From the NCBI RefSeq assembly GCF_017916255.1, contig NZ_CP072827.1, positions 2,480,001 through 2,544,000 on the forward strand: a DNA stretch of 64,000 bases, in the 5' to 3' direction. Source of the stretch: Streptomyces mobaraensis NBRC 13819 = DSM 40847 (GTDB lineage: Bacteria; Actinomycetota; Actinomycetes; Streptomycetales; Streptomycetaceae). The notes beneath the pieces are model-generated. The model had not been told where the DNA came from, searched no databases, and was given only the letters and a program-made list of their open reading frames with translations. Made by a program: the position numbers and the translations under genes. Below are positions 45,516 to 54,286 of this stretch, piece after piece. Position 1 is the first letter of the stretch; each line of letters begins with the position of its first letter.

Positions 45516-46547
45516 TCACCTGCGGGGCTGCGCGTCCAGCACCTGCTGGAGGGCCTCGAACTCCTCCACGCACTTGCCGGAGCCGAGGGCGACGGAGTCC
45601 AGCGGGTCCTCGGCGATGTGGATCGGCATGCCGGTCTCGCGGCGCAGCCGCTCGTCGAGGCCGCGCAGCAGGGCGCCGCCGCCGGTGAGCACGATGCCGC
45701 GGTCCATGACGTCGCCGGAGAGCTCGGGCGGGCACTTGTCGAGGGTCGTCTTGACCGCGTCGACGATGGAGTTGACCGGCTCCTCGATGGCCTTGCGGAC
45801 CTCGGCGGCGGAGATCACGACCGTCTTGGGCAGCCCGCTGACCAGGTCCCGGCCGCGGATCTCGGTGTGCTCGTCCTGCTCCAGGTCGTAGGCCGACCCG
45901 ATGGTGATCTTGATCTGTTCTGCGGTGCGCTCGCCCAGCAGGAGGCTGTACTCCTTCTTGATGTGCTGGATGATCGCGTTGTCCAGCTCGTCGCCCGCGA
46001 CGCGGATGGACTGGGCGGTGACGATGCCGCCGAGGGAGATCACGGCGACCTCGGTGGTGCCGCCGCCGATGTCGACGACCATGTTGCCGGTGGCCTCGTG
46101 GACCGGGAGGCCCGAGCCGATCGCGGCGGCCATGGGCTCCTCGATGATGTGCACCTGGCGGGCGCCGGCCTGGGTGCTGGCCTCGATCACCGCGCGCCGC
46201 TCGACACCGGTGATGCCGGAGGGGACGCAGACGACCACGCGGGGGCGGGCCATCCAGCGGCGCTTGTGGATTTTGAGGATGAAGTAGCGGAGCATCCGCT
46301 CGGTGATCTCGAAGTCGGCGATGACGCCGTCCTTCAGGGGGCGGACCGCCACGATGTTGCCGGGCGTCCGCCCGATCATCTTCTTCGCCTCGGCGCCGAC
46401 CGCGAGGATGCCGCCCGTGTTCGTATTGATGGCGACGACGGACGGTTCGTTGAGGACGATCCCGCGGCCTCTGACGTACACCAGCGTGTTGGCGGTCCCG
46501 AGGTCGACAGCCATGTCACGGCCGATGAACGACATGTTGTTCCCCAT
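45516..46547 (-). CDS. mreB: Actin-like protein MreB
   Basis: 343 residues. Actin-fold ATPase forming membrane-bound filaments: phosphate loops [10 protein letters not shown] and [11 protein letters not shown], and adenosine loop [13 protein letters not shown]. The first start (MGNNMSFIG, 46547) matches S. coelicolor MreB as I recall it; ATG 46535, with GGGGAA just upstream, is possible. It heads the mre operon. A TACGAT box at 46630-46635 (minus) could be a promoter -10, but its -35 is poor. In Streptomyces MreB organises spore-wall thickening. Confidence 0.97.
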   Translation of the reverse strand: MGNNMSFIGRDMAVDLGTANTLVYVRGRGIVLNEPSVVAINTNTGGILAVGAEAKKMIGRTPGNIVAVRPLKDGVIADFEITERMLRYFILKIHKRRWMARPRVVVCVPSGITGVERRAVIEASTQAGARQVHIIEEPMAAAIGSGLPVHEATGNMVVDIGGGTTEVAVISLGGIVTAQSIRVAGDELDNAIIQHIKKEYSLLLGERTAEQIKITIGSAYDLEQDEHTEIRGRDLVSGLPKTVVISAAEVRKAIEEPVNSIVDAVKTTLDKCPPELSGDVMDRGIVLTGGGALLRGLDERLRRETGMPIHIAEDPLDSVALGSGKCVEEFEALQQVLDAQPRR

Positions 46548-46759
46548 GAGGATACGTCTGGCCTTCCCAGCTGGAGCGATTGCTTACTTGAGGTCGGCAG
46601 GTGGTGCGCTGCGGGGCGCGGAAGCTCTCATCGTAGTCTCGCCGACGGAAAGCGACGCGACAGCTGCTCCGCCATTGTCGGCGGAACGCGAGCCCGCCCC
46701 GGTAATGGTGACGTCGTGTCGGAGTGAGAGGTTCCCCCGATCGCCACGCATATGTCAGA

Positions 46760-46786
46760 GGGCGACCGAAAAGAAATCGGTCGCCC
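46760..46786 (-). terminator. Terminator of ndk
   Basis: GGGCGACCGA, seven-base T-rich loop, TCGGTCGCCC, beginning 33 nt past the ndk stop. A 10-bp perfect stem followed by TCTGAC without a long T-run, typical for actinobacteria. It separates ndk from the mre operon. Confidence 0.72.
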
Positions 46787-46818
46787 CTGATCAGAATGGG
46801 AGCCGGCCTGATCCGGTA

Positions 46819-47232
46819 TCAGCCGTGGTCGGGAAAGAAAATCTTGATTTCCCGCTCCGCGGACTCCACCGAGTCCGAGGCATGGATGAGGTTCTCGCGC
46901 GTGATGGTGCCGAAGTCACCACGGATGGAACCCGGGGCGGCCGAAATCGGGTCGGTCGGGCCCGCCAGCGCCCGGACGCCCTCGATCACGCGCTCGCCCT
47001 CGACGACCATGGCGACGACCGGACCGGACGACATGAACGCCATCAGCGGCTCGTAGAAGTCGCGGCCGACGTGCTCGGCGTAGTGCTGTTCGAGGACGGC
47101 ACGGTCCAGGGTGCGCAGCTCCAGCGCGCTGATCGTCCAGTTCGCCTTCCGCTCGATGCGGGCGATGATCTCGCCCACGAGCTTGCGGGCGACCGCGTCG
47201 GGCTTGAGGAGGACGAGGGTGCGCTGGCTCAT
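46819..47232 (-). CDS. ndk: Nucleoside diphosphate kinase
   Basis: 137 residues. Equilibrates nucleoside triphosphates via a phospho-His: the active-site His is in NLIHASDSVESA. Other family marks are TLVLLKPDAV, SGPVVAMVVEGERVI and PGSIRGDFG. Length is normal. It lies between DUF4233/folC upstream and the mre operon downstream, all on the minus strand. Confidence 0.98.
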   Translation of the reverse strand: MSQRTLVLLKPDAVARKLVGEIIARIERKANWTISALELRTLDRAVLEQHYAEHVGRDFYEPLMAFMSSGPVVAMVVEGERVIEGVRALAGPTDPISAAPGSIRGDFGTITRENLIHASDSVESAEREIKIFFPDHG

Positions 47233-47340
47233 ACTGCGGCTCCTTGCGGATGATCGTGTGTGTGGGGCCAGAGGGTACAGGGGCGCCGGGGGCCGGCCGT
47301 CACCCGGTACGGGCCGGGCGCCCCGCGCGGGCGCGCGCCG

Positions 47341-47682
47341 CTACGACGCCTCGGCCTCCGCCGCGAACCGCGCCTTCGCCGCGTCGATCTTCCGGCCGAA
47401 GTGCACCGACGCCCACCACAGGGCGCCGAAGATCACTCCCAGGGCGAACATCAGCGGCACCACGAAACCACTCGCGACCAGCCCGATCTGGAGCAGCCAG
47501 CCGAGCTGCACCCCGCCGGGACGGGTGATCATCCCGCACAGCACCACGCTGAGCAGCATCGCCGTCCCACTGACCGCCCAGACCGTCCCGGTGGACAGAT
47601 CCTCGTCCTTCATGGCCACCAGCCCGGCGAAGCCGATGATGAAGAATTCACCGATCAGGGTGCTCGCGCACAGCGTCCGCAT
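47341..47682 (-). CDS. DUF4233 membrane protein
   Basis: 113 residues with four hydrophobic segments (IGEFFIIGFAGLVAM, VWAVSGTAMLLSVVLCGMI, LGWLLQIGLVASGFVVPLMF, LGVIFGALWWASVHFG). It starts two nt after the folC stop, so it is translationally coupled to it. The family is restricted to actinobacteria, almost always next to folC, and has no assigned role. Confidence 0.9.
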   Translation of the reverse strand: MRTLCASTLIGEFFIIGFAGLVAMKDEDLSTGTVWAVSGTAMLLSVVLCGMITRPGGVQLGWLLQIGLVASGFVVPLMFALGVIFGALWWASVHFGRKIDAAKARFAAEAEAS

Positions 47683-47684
47683 GG

Positions 47685-49235
47685 TCAGTCCCTTCCGCGC
47701 AGCAGCAGGCGGGCGTCGCCCACCGTGAAGACCGAGCCGGTCACCAGGACGCCGGCGCCGGCGTACTCGCCCTCCTCCTCGGCGAGGGTGATCGCCGCCT
47801 CCAGGGCGTCGTCCAGCCGCGGCTCCACCTGGACCCGCTCCTCGCCGAAGACCTCGACGGCGAGCGCGGCCAGCTCGTCGACGTCCATCGTGCGGTCGGT
47901 GGAGTTGCGGGTGACGACGATCTCGGCGAAGACCGGCTCGAACGCCTCCAGCACCCCGCGCACGTCCTTGTCCGCGCTGGTGGCCACGACGCCGACCAGC
48001 CGGCTGAAGCCGAACGCCTCGGTGACCGCCTCGGCCGCCGCCCGGGCGCCCGCCGGGTTGTGGGCGGCGTCCAGGACGACCGTGGGGCTGCGGCGGACGA
48101 CCTCCAGCCGGCCCGGCGAGGTGACGGAGGCGAAGGCGCGGCGGACCACGTCGAGGTCCAGGGTGCGGGCGTGCTGCGAGCCGATGCCGAAGAACGCCTC
48201 GACCGCCGCCAGCGCCACGGCGGCGTTGTGCGCCTGGTGGGCGCCGTACAGCGGGAGGAAGACCTCGGGGTACTCGCCGCCGAGGCCGCGCAGGGTGAGG
48301 AGCTGGCCGCCGACCGCGACCTCGCGGGCGACGACGCCGAACTCCATGCCCTCGCGGGCGACCGTGGCGTCCACCTCGACGGCGCGCTTGAGCAGCGCCT
48401 GCGCGGCGTCCACCGGCTGCTGGGCGAGGACGACGGTGGCGTCCTGCTTGATGATCCCGGCCTTCTCCAGGGCGATCTCCCCGGGCGTCGAGCCGAGCCG
48501 GTCGGTGTGGTCGAGGCTTATCGGCGTGACCACGGCGACCGTGCCGTCCACGACGTTGGTCGCGTCCCAGGTACCGCCCATGCCGACCTCGACCACCGCG
48601 ACGTCCACCGGGGCGTCGGCGAAGGCGGCGAAGGCCATGCCGGTGAGTACCTCGAAGAACGAGAGGCGGAATTCCTCGCGCTCGTCGACCATCCGCACAT
48701 AGGGCTCGATGTCCCGGTACGTCTCGACGAACCGCTCGGCGCTGATCGGCGCGCCGTCCAGGCTGATCCGCTCCAGGTACGTCTGCACGTGCGGGCTGGT
48801 GTAACGGCCGGTGCGCAGGTCGAAGGCGCTCAGCAGGGCCTCGATCATGCGGGCGGTGCTGGTCTTGCCGTTGGTGCCGGTGATGTGGATGGACGGGTAC
48901 GCGTGCTGGGGCTGGCCCAGGACGTCCATCAGCTTCCGGATGCGCTCCAGCGACGGGTCGAGCTTGGTCTCCCCCCAGCGGCCCGCCAGCTCGGCCTCCA
49001 CCTCGCGCAGCGCCCGCTCGACCTCGGGGTCAACGGGGCGGGCGGGGATGCCGTCGCCCTGCGGCGGTCCGGCCTGGGCGCGCAGGGTGCGGCTGCCGGC
49101 CTCGATCACCGCCAGGTCGGGGTCACGGGTGGTCTCGGTGTCGACGATCTCGTCGAAACGGTCGGCACCGTCGGGGCCGCCGGATCTCTTGTCGCCGAGG
49201 TCGTCGTGGTCGTCGTTCTGGGGGCGCTCGCTCAC
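47685..49235 (-). CDS. folC: Bifunctional dihydrofolate/folylpolyglutamate synthase
   Basis: 516 residues. Adds glutamates to folates in an ATP-dependent Mur-ligase-type reaction: P-loop ITGTNGKTS near residue 120, the Mg-binding LDHTDRLG region, and LDAAHNPAG in the C-terminal domain. The first 85 residues are an acidic, Gly/Asp-rich extension not needed for the fold. In S. coelicolor folC is, as I recall, followed upstream by valS; here about 6.5 kb of other genes intervene, marking an accessory insertion. Confidence 0.95.
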   Translation of the reverse strand: MSERPQNDDHDDLGDKRSGGPDGADRFDEIVDTETTRDPDLAVIEAGSRTLRAQAGPPQGDGIPARPVDPEVERALREVEAELAGRWGETKLDPSLERIRKLMDVLGQPQHAYPSIHITGTNGKTSTARMIEALLSAFDLRTGRYTSPHVQTYLERISLDGAPISAERFVETYRDIEPYVRMVDEREEFRLSFFEVLTGMAFAAFADAPVDVAVVEVGMGGTWDATNVVDGTVAVVTPISLDHTDRLGSTPGEIALEKAGIIKQDATVVLAQQPVDAAQALLKRAVEVDATVAREGMEFGVVAREVAVGGQLLTLRGLGGEYPEVFLPLYGAHQAHNAAVALAAVEAFFGIGSQHARTLDLDVVRRAFASVTSPGRLEVVRRSPTVVLDAAHNPAGARAAAEAVTEAFGFSRLVGVVATSADKDVRGVLEAFEPVFAEIVVTRNSTDRTMDVDELAALAVEVFGEERVQVEPRLDDALEAAITLAEEEGEYAGAGVLVTGSVFTVGDARLLLRGRD

Positions 49236-49397
49236 GCCGCCCAGTCTACGGAGCCGGGGCGGCGCTCCGGGGCAGGGGCCGGGGGGCGGGTGGCGCTGCG
49301 GGAGCGTTATGTTCCGCTTTGCCCTACGGTTTTAGTGCGGATTTCGTTTGATTGCGGAGGGATTCGCCGGAGACGTCCGTGGGAGCGGGTGAGAGAG

Positions 49398-50555
49398 ATG
49401 GCCTCCGAGGACCGCGACGAGGACCGCGACCTGCTCCAGGCCGTCCTGGAGGCCCTGCCCGCCGGCGCCCTGCTGCAGAGCCCCGCCGACGAGATCCTGG
49501 CCGTCAACCGCCGCTTCGCCCGCATGTTCGACCTGGAAGGGCGGGTGGACCTCTCCCGCGGCGCCCCGATGCGCCCGGTCGTCCCCCTCGTCCGTGCCCG
49601 TTTCGCCCCCGGCTACACCGCCCCCGGCAGCCCCGGCGAGATCCTGGCCCGCCGGCCCGTCCACCGGGAGGCCGAGATCCCGCTCGCCGACGGGCGCGTC
49701 GTCCGCCGCGAGGTGGAACCCCTGCGCCACGGCGGCACCTACCTCGGCGCCCTGTGGTTCTTCACCGACATCACCGACCGCAAACGCCGCGAGCACGACC
49801 TGGAACGGGACAACGTCGCCCTCACCGAGCTGGCCCGGCAGCGCAACGCCTTCACCGCCGCCGCCTCCCACGAGCTGCGCACCCCGCTCACCACCGTCAT
49901 CAGCTTCGGCGAACTCCTCGTCGACCCGGCGTTCGGCACCCTCACCGACCAGCAGCGGGCCTTCGTGGACGCCATCCGCCGCAACGGCGAGCGGATGCAG
50001 CGCGTCATCGCCGACCTGCTGTTCACCACCCGGATGCGGGCCACCGGACCCGAGCTGGAGTTCGGCCGGGTGGACGTGCCGGACATGCTGCGCGACGCCG
50101 TCCTGGAGTCCCTCTGCGTCCCGGCCGGCGCCCCCGGCCCGGTCTTCACCGTCCTGCGCTGCTCCCCGGGGCCGCCCCTGCGCGGCGACCGCCACCGGCT
50201 CCAGCACGTCCTGGGGAACCTGCTGGAGAACGCCGCCAAGTTCACCCCGCCCGACGGCCGGATCACCGTCACCGCCGCCCCGCGCGGCGAGCACTGGGAG
50301 ATCGAGGTCGCCGACACCGGCATCGGCATACCCGAGGCCGCCCGCGAGGAGATCTTCACCGGCTTCGTCCGCGCCGCCAACGCCCGCTCCGGCGGCTACC
50401 CCGGCACCGGCCTCGGCCTGGCCATCGGCCGCACCCTCGTCGAACTGCACGGCGGCACGCTGACCGCGGGCGGTACGGAGGGCGAGGGCGCGGTCTTCCG
50501 CGTCCTGCTGCCGGTGGCAGGCCCCCCGGGGGCGGCCGAGGAGGACGTCCCATGA
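49398..50555 (+). CDS. Soluble PAS-domain sensor histidine kinase
   Basis: 385 residues from ATG 49398 (a GTG nine nt upstream is possible). There are no membrane helices. The PAS domain (about 10-130) includes ALPAGALLQSPADEILAVNRR and ends with the PAC-type WFFTDITDRKRREHDL. The HisKA domain has the phospho-acceptor His in AASHELRTPLTT near residue 157. HATPase_c motifs are NLLENAAKF (N-box) near 275, DTGIGIP (G1) and GTGLGLAI (G2). It overlaps the response regulator by four nt (ATGA). The signal is cytosolic, perhaps a bound ligand or redox state; PAS ligand residues cannot be called. Confidence 0.93.
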   Translation: MASEDRDEDRDLLQAVLEALPAGALLQSPADEILAVNRRFARMFDLEGRVDLSRGAPMRPVVPLVRARFAPGYTAPGSPGEILARRPVHREAEIPLADGRVVRREVEPLRHGGTYLGALWFFTDITDRKRREHDLERDNVALTELARQRNAFTAAASHELRTPLTTVISFGELLVDPAFGTLTDQQRAFVDAIRRNGERMQRVIADLLFTTRMRATGPELEFGRVDVPDMLRDAVLESLCVPAGAPGPVFTVLRCSPGPPLRGDRHRLQHVLGNLLENAAKFTPPDGRITVTAAPRGEHWEIEVADTGIGIPEAAREEIFTGFVRAANARSGGYPGTGLGLAIGRTLVELHGGTLTAGGTEGEGAVFRVLLPVAGPPGAAEEDVP

Positions 50556-51232
50556 CCCGCATCCTCGTCGTCGAGGACGACGCCGACCTGGCCCTCGCCC
50601 TGCGCGTCCTGCTGGAACGCGCCGGTCACACCGTGATCCCCGCCGACGACGGCCGCGAGGCGCTGCGGCTCCTCTTCGCCGAGCGCCCCGCCCTGGTGAT
50701 CCTCGACATCGGGCTCCCCGAGCTCGACGGCTGGGAGGTCCTGGAACGCACCCGCGACCTCAGCGACCTCCCCGTCCTCCTGCTCACCGCACGCGGCGCC
50801 GAGACCGACCGCGTACGCGGCCTGCGCTCCGGCGCCGACGACTACCTGCCCAAGCCCTTCGGCAACGAGGAGCTCCTCGCCCGCGTCGAGGCCCTGCTCC
50901 GCCGCGCCGCCCCCGCCCGCTGGGCCGGCGAGTCCTTCGACGACGGCCTCCGCCTCGTCCCCGAGCGCCGCTCCGCCGTCTGGCAGGGCCAGGAGGCCCG
51001 CCTCAGCGACATCGAGTACCGACTCCTCCAGATCCTCGTCCGCAACCGCGGCCGCGTCATCACCACCGAGCAGCTCCTCGACCGCGTCTGGGACGACCAC
51101 GCCGCCACCGGCCGCGAACGCGTCAAATTCGCCGTCCTCCGCCTGCGCCGCAAGCTGCGGCAGGCGGCGGGGGACGAGGCGGCGGATCCGGTGGAGGCGG
51201 TACGGGGGCTGGGGTACCGGTACCGGACGTAG
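50552..51232 (+). CDS. OmpR/PhoB-family response regulator
   Basis: 226 residues. The receiver domain has the acidic pair EDD near residue 9, the phosphorylation site in VILDIGLPE near residue 51, LLTAR and the Lys of LPKPFG near 101. A winged-helix DNA-binding domain follows (about 130-225: RLSDIEYRLLQILVRNRGRVI, LDRVWDD, VRGLGYRY). Partner of the overlapping histidine kinase. The next gene, the UDP-GlcNAc 2-epimerase, lies beyond a repeat element that probably ends this transcript, so regulation of the sugar cassette by this pair is only a possibility. Confidence 0.94.
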   Translation: MTRILVVEDDADLALALRVLLERAGHTVIPADDGREALRLLFAERPALVILDIGLPELDGWEVLERTRDLSDLPVLLLTARGAETDRVRGLRSGADDYLPKPFGNEELLARVEALLRRAAPARWAGESFDDGLRLVPERRSAVWQGQEARLSDIEYRLLQILVRNRGRVITTEQLLDRVWDDHAATGRERVKFAVLRLRRKLRQAAGDEAADPVEAVRGLGYRYRT

Positions 51233-51239
51233 TCCGGGG

Positions 51240-51480
51240 GGTGTGCCCCGGTCCCGCCCCTTCGCCGCTTCCTGGGGCTGCGCCCCAGACCCCGTGATCG
51301 CGGCTTCGCCGCTCGTCCTCAAACGCCGGACAGGCTGAAAATCAGCCTGTCCGACGTTTGAGGACAGCGCGCGCAGCGCACTTCGGGGGTGCGGGGGCTC
51401 GCCCCCGCAAGAAACTGGGGGCACCTCCCAGCGGTAGCTGGGGGAGAAAGGGCGGGACCGGGGCACACCCCCACCCGGGA
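51240..51480. repeat. Full copy (R4) of the inverted-repeat element, left of the sugar cassette
   Basis: Outer arms GGTCCCGCCCCTTCGCCGCTTC and GAAAGGGCGGGACCGGGGC; GGGGCTGCGCCCC and GGGGGCTCGCCCCC mini-palindromes; and a central quasi-palindrome 51315-51365 with 24-bp arms, one mismatch and an AAA loop. An additional 32-bp module at 51415-51446 (CTGGGGGCACCTCCCAGCGG and its continuation) is a sequence I recognise as frequent in Streptomyces genomes. The gap 51233-51594 holds nothing else evident. Confidence 0.8.
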
Positions 51481-51594
51481 CGAAAGTCCCGATCCGAACC
51501 CGCAACCGTCGAGCAACCGGCGCTCATCCGGGGCAGCAACCCAAGACCCGCAACCTCGTCGCTGTCCGCACCCCAGACAGCGACAGGAAGCCCC

Positions 51595-52722
51595 GTGACC
51601 ATGACCCTGCCCACCCGCAGCATCGCCATAGTCCTCGGCACCCGCCCCGAACTCGTCAAGCTCACGGACCTCGTCCGCCTCCTCGGCCCCGCCGCCCACC
51701 TGATCCACACCGGTCAGCACTACGACGAGGACCTTTCGGGCCGCTTCCTGACGGAACTGGGCCTCCCGGAGCCCACCCTCCTCACCGGCGTCGGCGGCAA
51801 GCCCCGCGCCGTGCAGATCTCCGCCGCCCTGGAGCAGCTCGACGAGCTGTTCACCGCCGAGCCGCCGCTCGCCGTCGTCGTCCAGGGCGACACCAACGCC
51901 GCCCTGGCCGGCGCGCTGGCCGCCAACGCCCGGGGCATCCCGCTGGTGCACGTCGAGGCCGGCCTGCGCAGCCACGACCGGAACATGCCCGAGGAGCACA
52001 ACCGCGTCCTCATCGACCGCGTCGCTGACGTGCTCTGCGCGGCCACCGAGGACAACCGCGCCAACCTCCTCGCCGAGGGCCTGGAGGACGCCCGGATCGC
52101 CGTCACCGGCAACACCGTCGTCGAGGCCGTCCGCAACCAGCTCCCCTCCGCCGCCGAGCGCGCCGCGCTGCTGGACGCGCGAGGGCTGACCGCCGACGGC
52201 TACGTCCTCGCCACCGCGCACCGCCCGGAGAACACCGACGACCCGGCCGCCCTGCGCGCGATCCTCACCGAGCTCGCCGCGCTGGTCGCCGACGACCGCC
52301 CGGTCCTGCTGCCGCTGCACCCCCGTACCCGCGCCCGGATCGAGGCGGCCGGCCTCGCCGCCCTCCTCGCGCCGCTGACGGTGACCGCGCCGCTCGGCTA
52401 CTCCGAGTTCCTGGCCCTGGCCCGGCACGCGGCCCTGCTCGTGTCCGACTCCGGCGGCATCCAGGAGGAGTGCACGGTCCTCGGCCGTCCGCTGGTGGTC
52501 GTCCGGCGCTCCACGGAGCGGCCGGAGGCGATGACCGACTTCGCGGAGCTCGTCGCCCCGGGCCCGGCGATCGGCGCCGCCGCGCGCCGGCGGCTCGCCG
52601 AGGGCCCGGAGGGCCTGGCCCGCCTGGCCGCGCTGCCCAGCCCGTTCGGCGACGGCCTCGCCTCGGAGCGGATCACGGCCCTGCTGGCCGGCATCGCCAC
52701 ACCGGTGCGCCTGGCGGCGTAA
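51595..52722 (+). CDS. wecB: UDP-N-acetylglucosamine 2-epimerase (non-hydrolysing)
   Basis: 375 residues from GTG 51595 (AGGAAG four nt upstream); ATG 51601 is the alternative. Converts UDP-GlcNAc to UDP-ManNAc. Family motifs: IVLGTRPELVKL, HTGQHYD, VVQGDTNAAL, HVEAGLRSHDRNMPEE, ATAHRPEN and SDSGGIQEECTVLGRP. Length fits bacterial WecB. It is the first gene of a three-gene plus-strand cassette with a GT2 glycosyltransferase 57 nt downstream and a membrane protein, suggesting that the UDP-ManNAc feeds a surface polymer. Confidence 0.94.
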   Translation: MTMTLPTRSIAIVLGTRPELVKLTDLVRLLGPAAHLIHTGQHYDEDLSGRFLTELGLPEPTLLTGVGGKPRAVQISAALEQLDELFTAEPPLAVVVQGDTNAALAGALAANARGIPLVHVEAGLRSHDRNMPEEHNRVLIDRVADVLCAATEDNRANLLAEGLEDARIAVTGNTVVEAVRNQLPSAAERAALLDARGLTADGYVLATAHRPENTDDPAALRAILTELAALVADDRPVLLPLHPRTRARIEAAGLAALLAPLTVTAPLGYSEFLALARHAALLVSDSGGIQEECTVLGRPLVVVRRSTERPEAMTDFAELVAPGPAIGAAARRRLAEGPEGLARLAALPSPFGDGLASERITALLAGIATPVRLAA

Positions 52723-52779
52723 GGGCGGCAGCCCCAGCCCGGACCGACCGCCCGCTCCCCCGCCCCACCAGGACTCCTC

Positions 52780-54144
52780 GTGTTCCAGAGCCCCTTCTTC
52801 CTCATATTCCCCTTCTTCCTCCTCGCCTGCTTCCTCCTCTACTGGGCCGGCGCCCGCCACGCCTACACGCGGCGCCCGATCGCCGAGCACGGCGACCCCG
52901 CCGCCTTCGACTGGCACTTCTTCGTCCCCTGCCGGGACGAGGAGGCCGTCGTCGCGACGACCGTCGGCCGGCTGCGCGCCGACCACCCCCGCGCGCACGT
53001 CTGGGTCATCGACGACGACAGCGACGACCGCACCGGCGCGATCGTCGCCGAACTCGCCGAGCGCGACCGCCGCGTCCACCTGGTGCGCCGGCACCGCCCG
53101 GAGGCCCGGCAGGGCAAGGGCGCGGCGCTCAACGCCGCGTACGACGAGCTGAACCAGTTCCTCTCCCGGGACACCGACCGCGAGCGGGTCGTCGTCTGCG
53201 TCGTCGACGCCGACGGGCAGCTGGACCCCAACGCGCTGAACGTCGTCAGCGGCCCGCAGGGCTTCGGCGACCCGGAGACCGGCGGCGTCCAGGTCAGCGT
53301 CCGGATGCGGAACACCGGGGACGAGCGCCCGCTGCCCGACCGCGGCCGGGCGCGGAACGCCTTCGCGCGGCTGCTGGTGCGCATGCAGGACATGGAGTTC
53401 TCCGTCTCCAACGCCGGCATGCAGCTGCTCCGGGCCCGCACCGGCTCCGTCGGCCTGGGCGGCAACGGGCAGTTCACCCGCCTCGCCTCGCTCGACCGGA
53501 TAGCCGCGGCCGAGCGGCGGCCCTGGAAGCGCGGCGCCCTGCTGGAGGACTACGAGCTGGGCCTGCACATGATCCTCACCGGTGACCGGATCAACCACAT
53601 CACCGACACCTGGGTCTCCCAGGAGGGGCTGCCGCACGGCCGCCGGTTCCTCACCCAGCGCACCCGCTGGGCGCAGGGCAACCTCCAGTGCGTCCGCTAC
53701 GCGCCGCGCATCATCTCCTCGCGCCACTACGGCGGCCGGGGCGTCCTGGAGACCCTCTACACCTTCCTCCAGCCCGTCGCCCACCTGGTGACGCTCGCGC
53801 TGTGCGCCGTCATGTTCGCGCTGCTGGGCCTGACCGCCGCCGAGGACGGCGCCGGGGCGGCGTTCGGCGGCATGCTGGCGCTGTGGCCGCTGGTCCTCGC
53901 GCTGGCCGTCGTCTCGGTGCTGCCGTTCGTGCTGTGGGGCCCGGTCTACCGCCGCGACCGCGCCGACGACCGCTCGCTGCTCACCGCCCTGCTGTGGGGC
54001 CTGGCCCTGTGGCTGTACGCCTACCACCTCTTCCCGGCGTCGGCCCGCGGCTTCCTGCGGATGCTGCGCGGCCGCAACGGCTGGGCCAAGACCCGCCGCA
54101 ACGCCGAGGCTACGGACTCCGGCCCGGTCGCCATCGAGGTCTGA
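52780..54144 (+). CDS. Membrane GT2 glycosyltransferase, processive type
   Basis: 454 residues from GTG 52780 with AGGA eight nt upstream. One N-terminal helix (FFLIFPFFLLACFLLYWAG) precedes a GT-A domain: IDDDSDD near residue 77, DAD (metal) near 143, LLEDYELG (catalytic ED) near 255, and QRTRW near 293, the QxxRW motif of processive synthases such as hyaluronan or chitin synthase. Three to four C-terminal helices could form the export channel. The adjacent WecB suggests a UDP-ManNAc donor, but this is inference. WecB and this gene are probably co-transcribed. Confidence 0.9.
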   Translation: MFQSPFFLIFPFFLLACFLLYWAGARHAYTRRPIAEHGDPAAFDWHFFVPCRDEEAVVATTVGRLRADHPRAHVWVIDDDSDDRTGAIVAELAERDRRVHLVRRHRPEARQGKGAALNAAYDELNQFLSRDTDRERVVVCVVDADGQLDPNALNVVSGPQGFGDPETGGVQVSVRMRNTGDERPLPDRGRARNAFARLLVRMQDMEFSVSNAGMQLLRARTGSVGLGGNGQFTRLASLDRIAAAERRPWKRGALLEDYELGLHMILTGDRINHITDTWVSQEGLPHGRRFLTQRTRWAQGNLQCVRYAPRIISSRHYGGRGVLETLYTFLQPVAHLVTLALCAVMFALLGLTAAEDGAGAAFGGMLALWPLVLALAVVSVLPFVLWGPVYRRDRADDRSLLTALLWGLALWLYAYHLFPASARGFLRMLRGRNGWAKTRRNAEATDSGPVAIEV

Positions 54145-54188
54145 GTCGGGACCACGCTCGGAACAAAGTGTTCCGCTGCTCACATCCG

Positions 54189-54214
54189 CCGCCCGGAGAG
54201 CAACCTCCGGGCGG
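54189..54214 (+). terminator. Possible terminator after the GT2 gene
   Basis: CCGCCCGGAG, six-base loop, CTCCGGGCGG: a perfect 10-bp stem 45 nt past the GT2 stop, without a T-run. It may attenuate or end the wecB-GT2 transcript before the membrane-protein gene. Confidence 0.45.
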
Positions 54215-54286
54215 CTTCCGCCATCTGACCGCCGGTGACAGTTGTGCCCGGACCCGACGGTGGCCGGGTGGCGGAACGGGAGCGTT

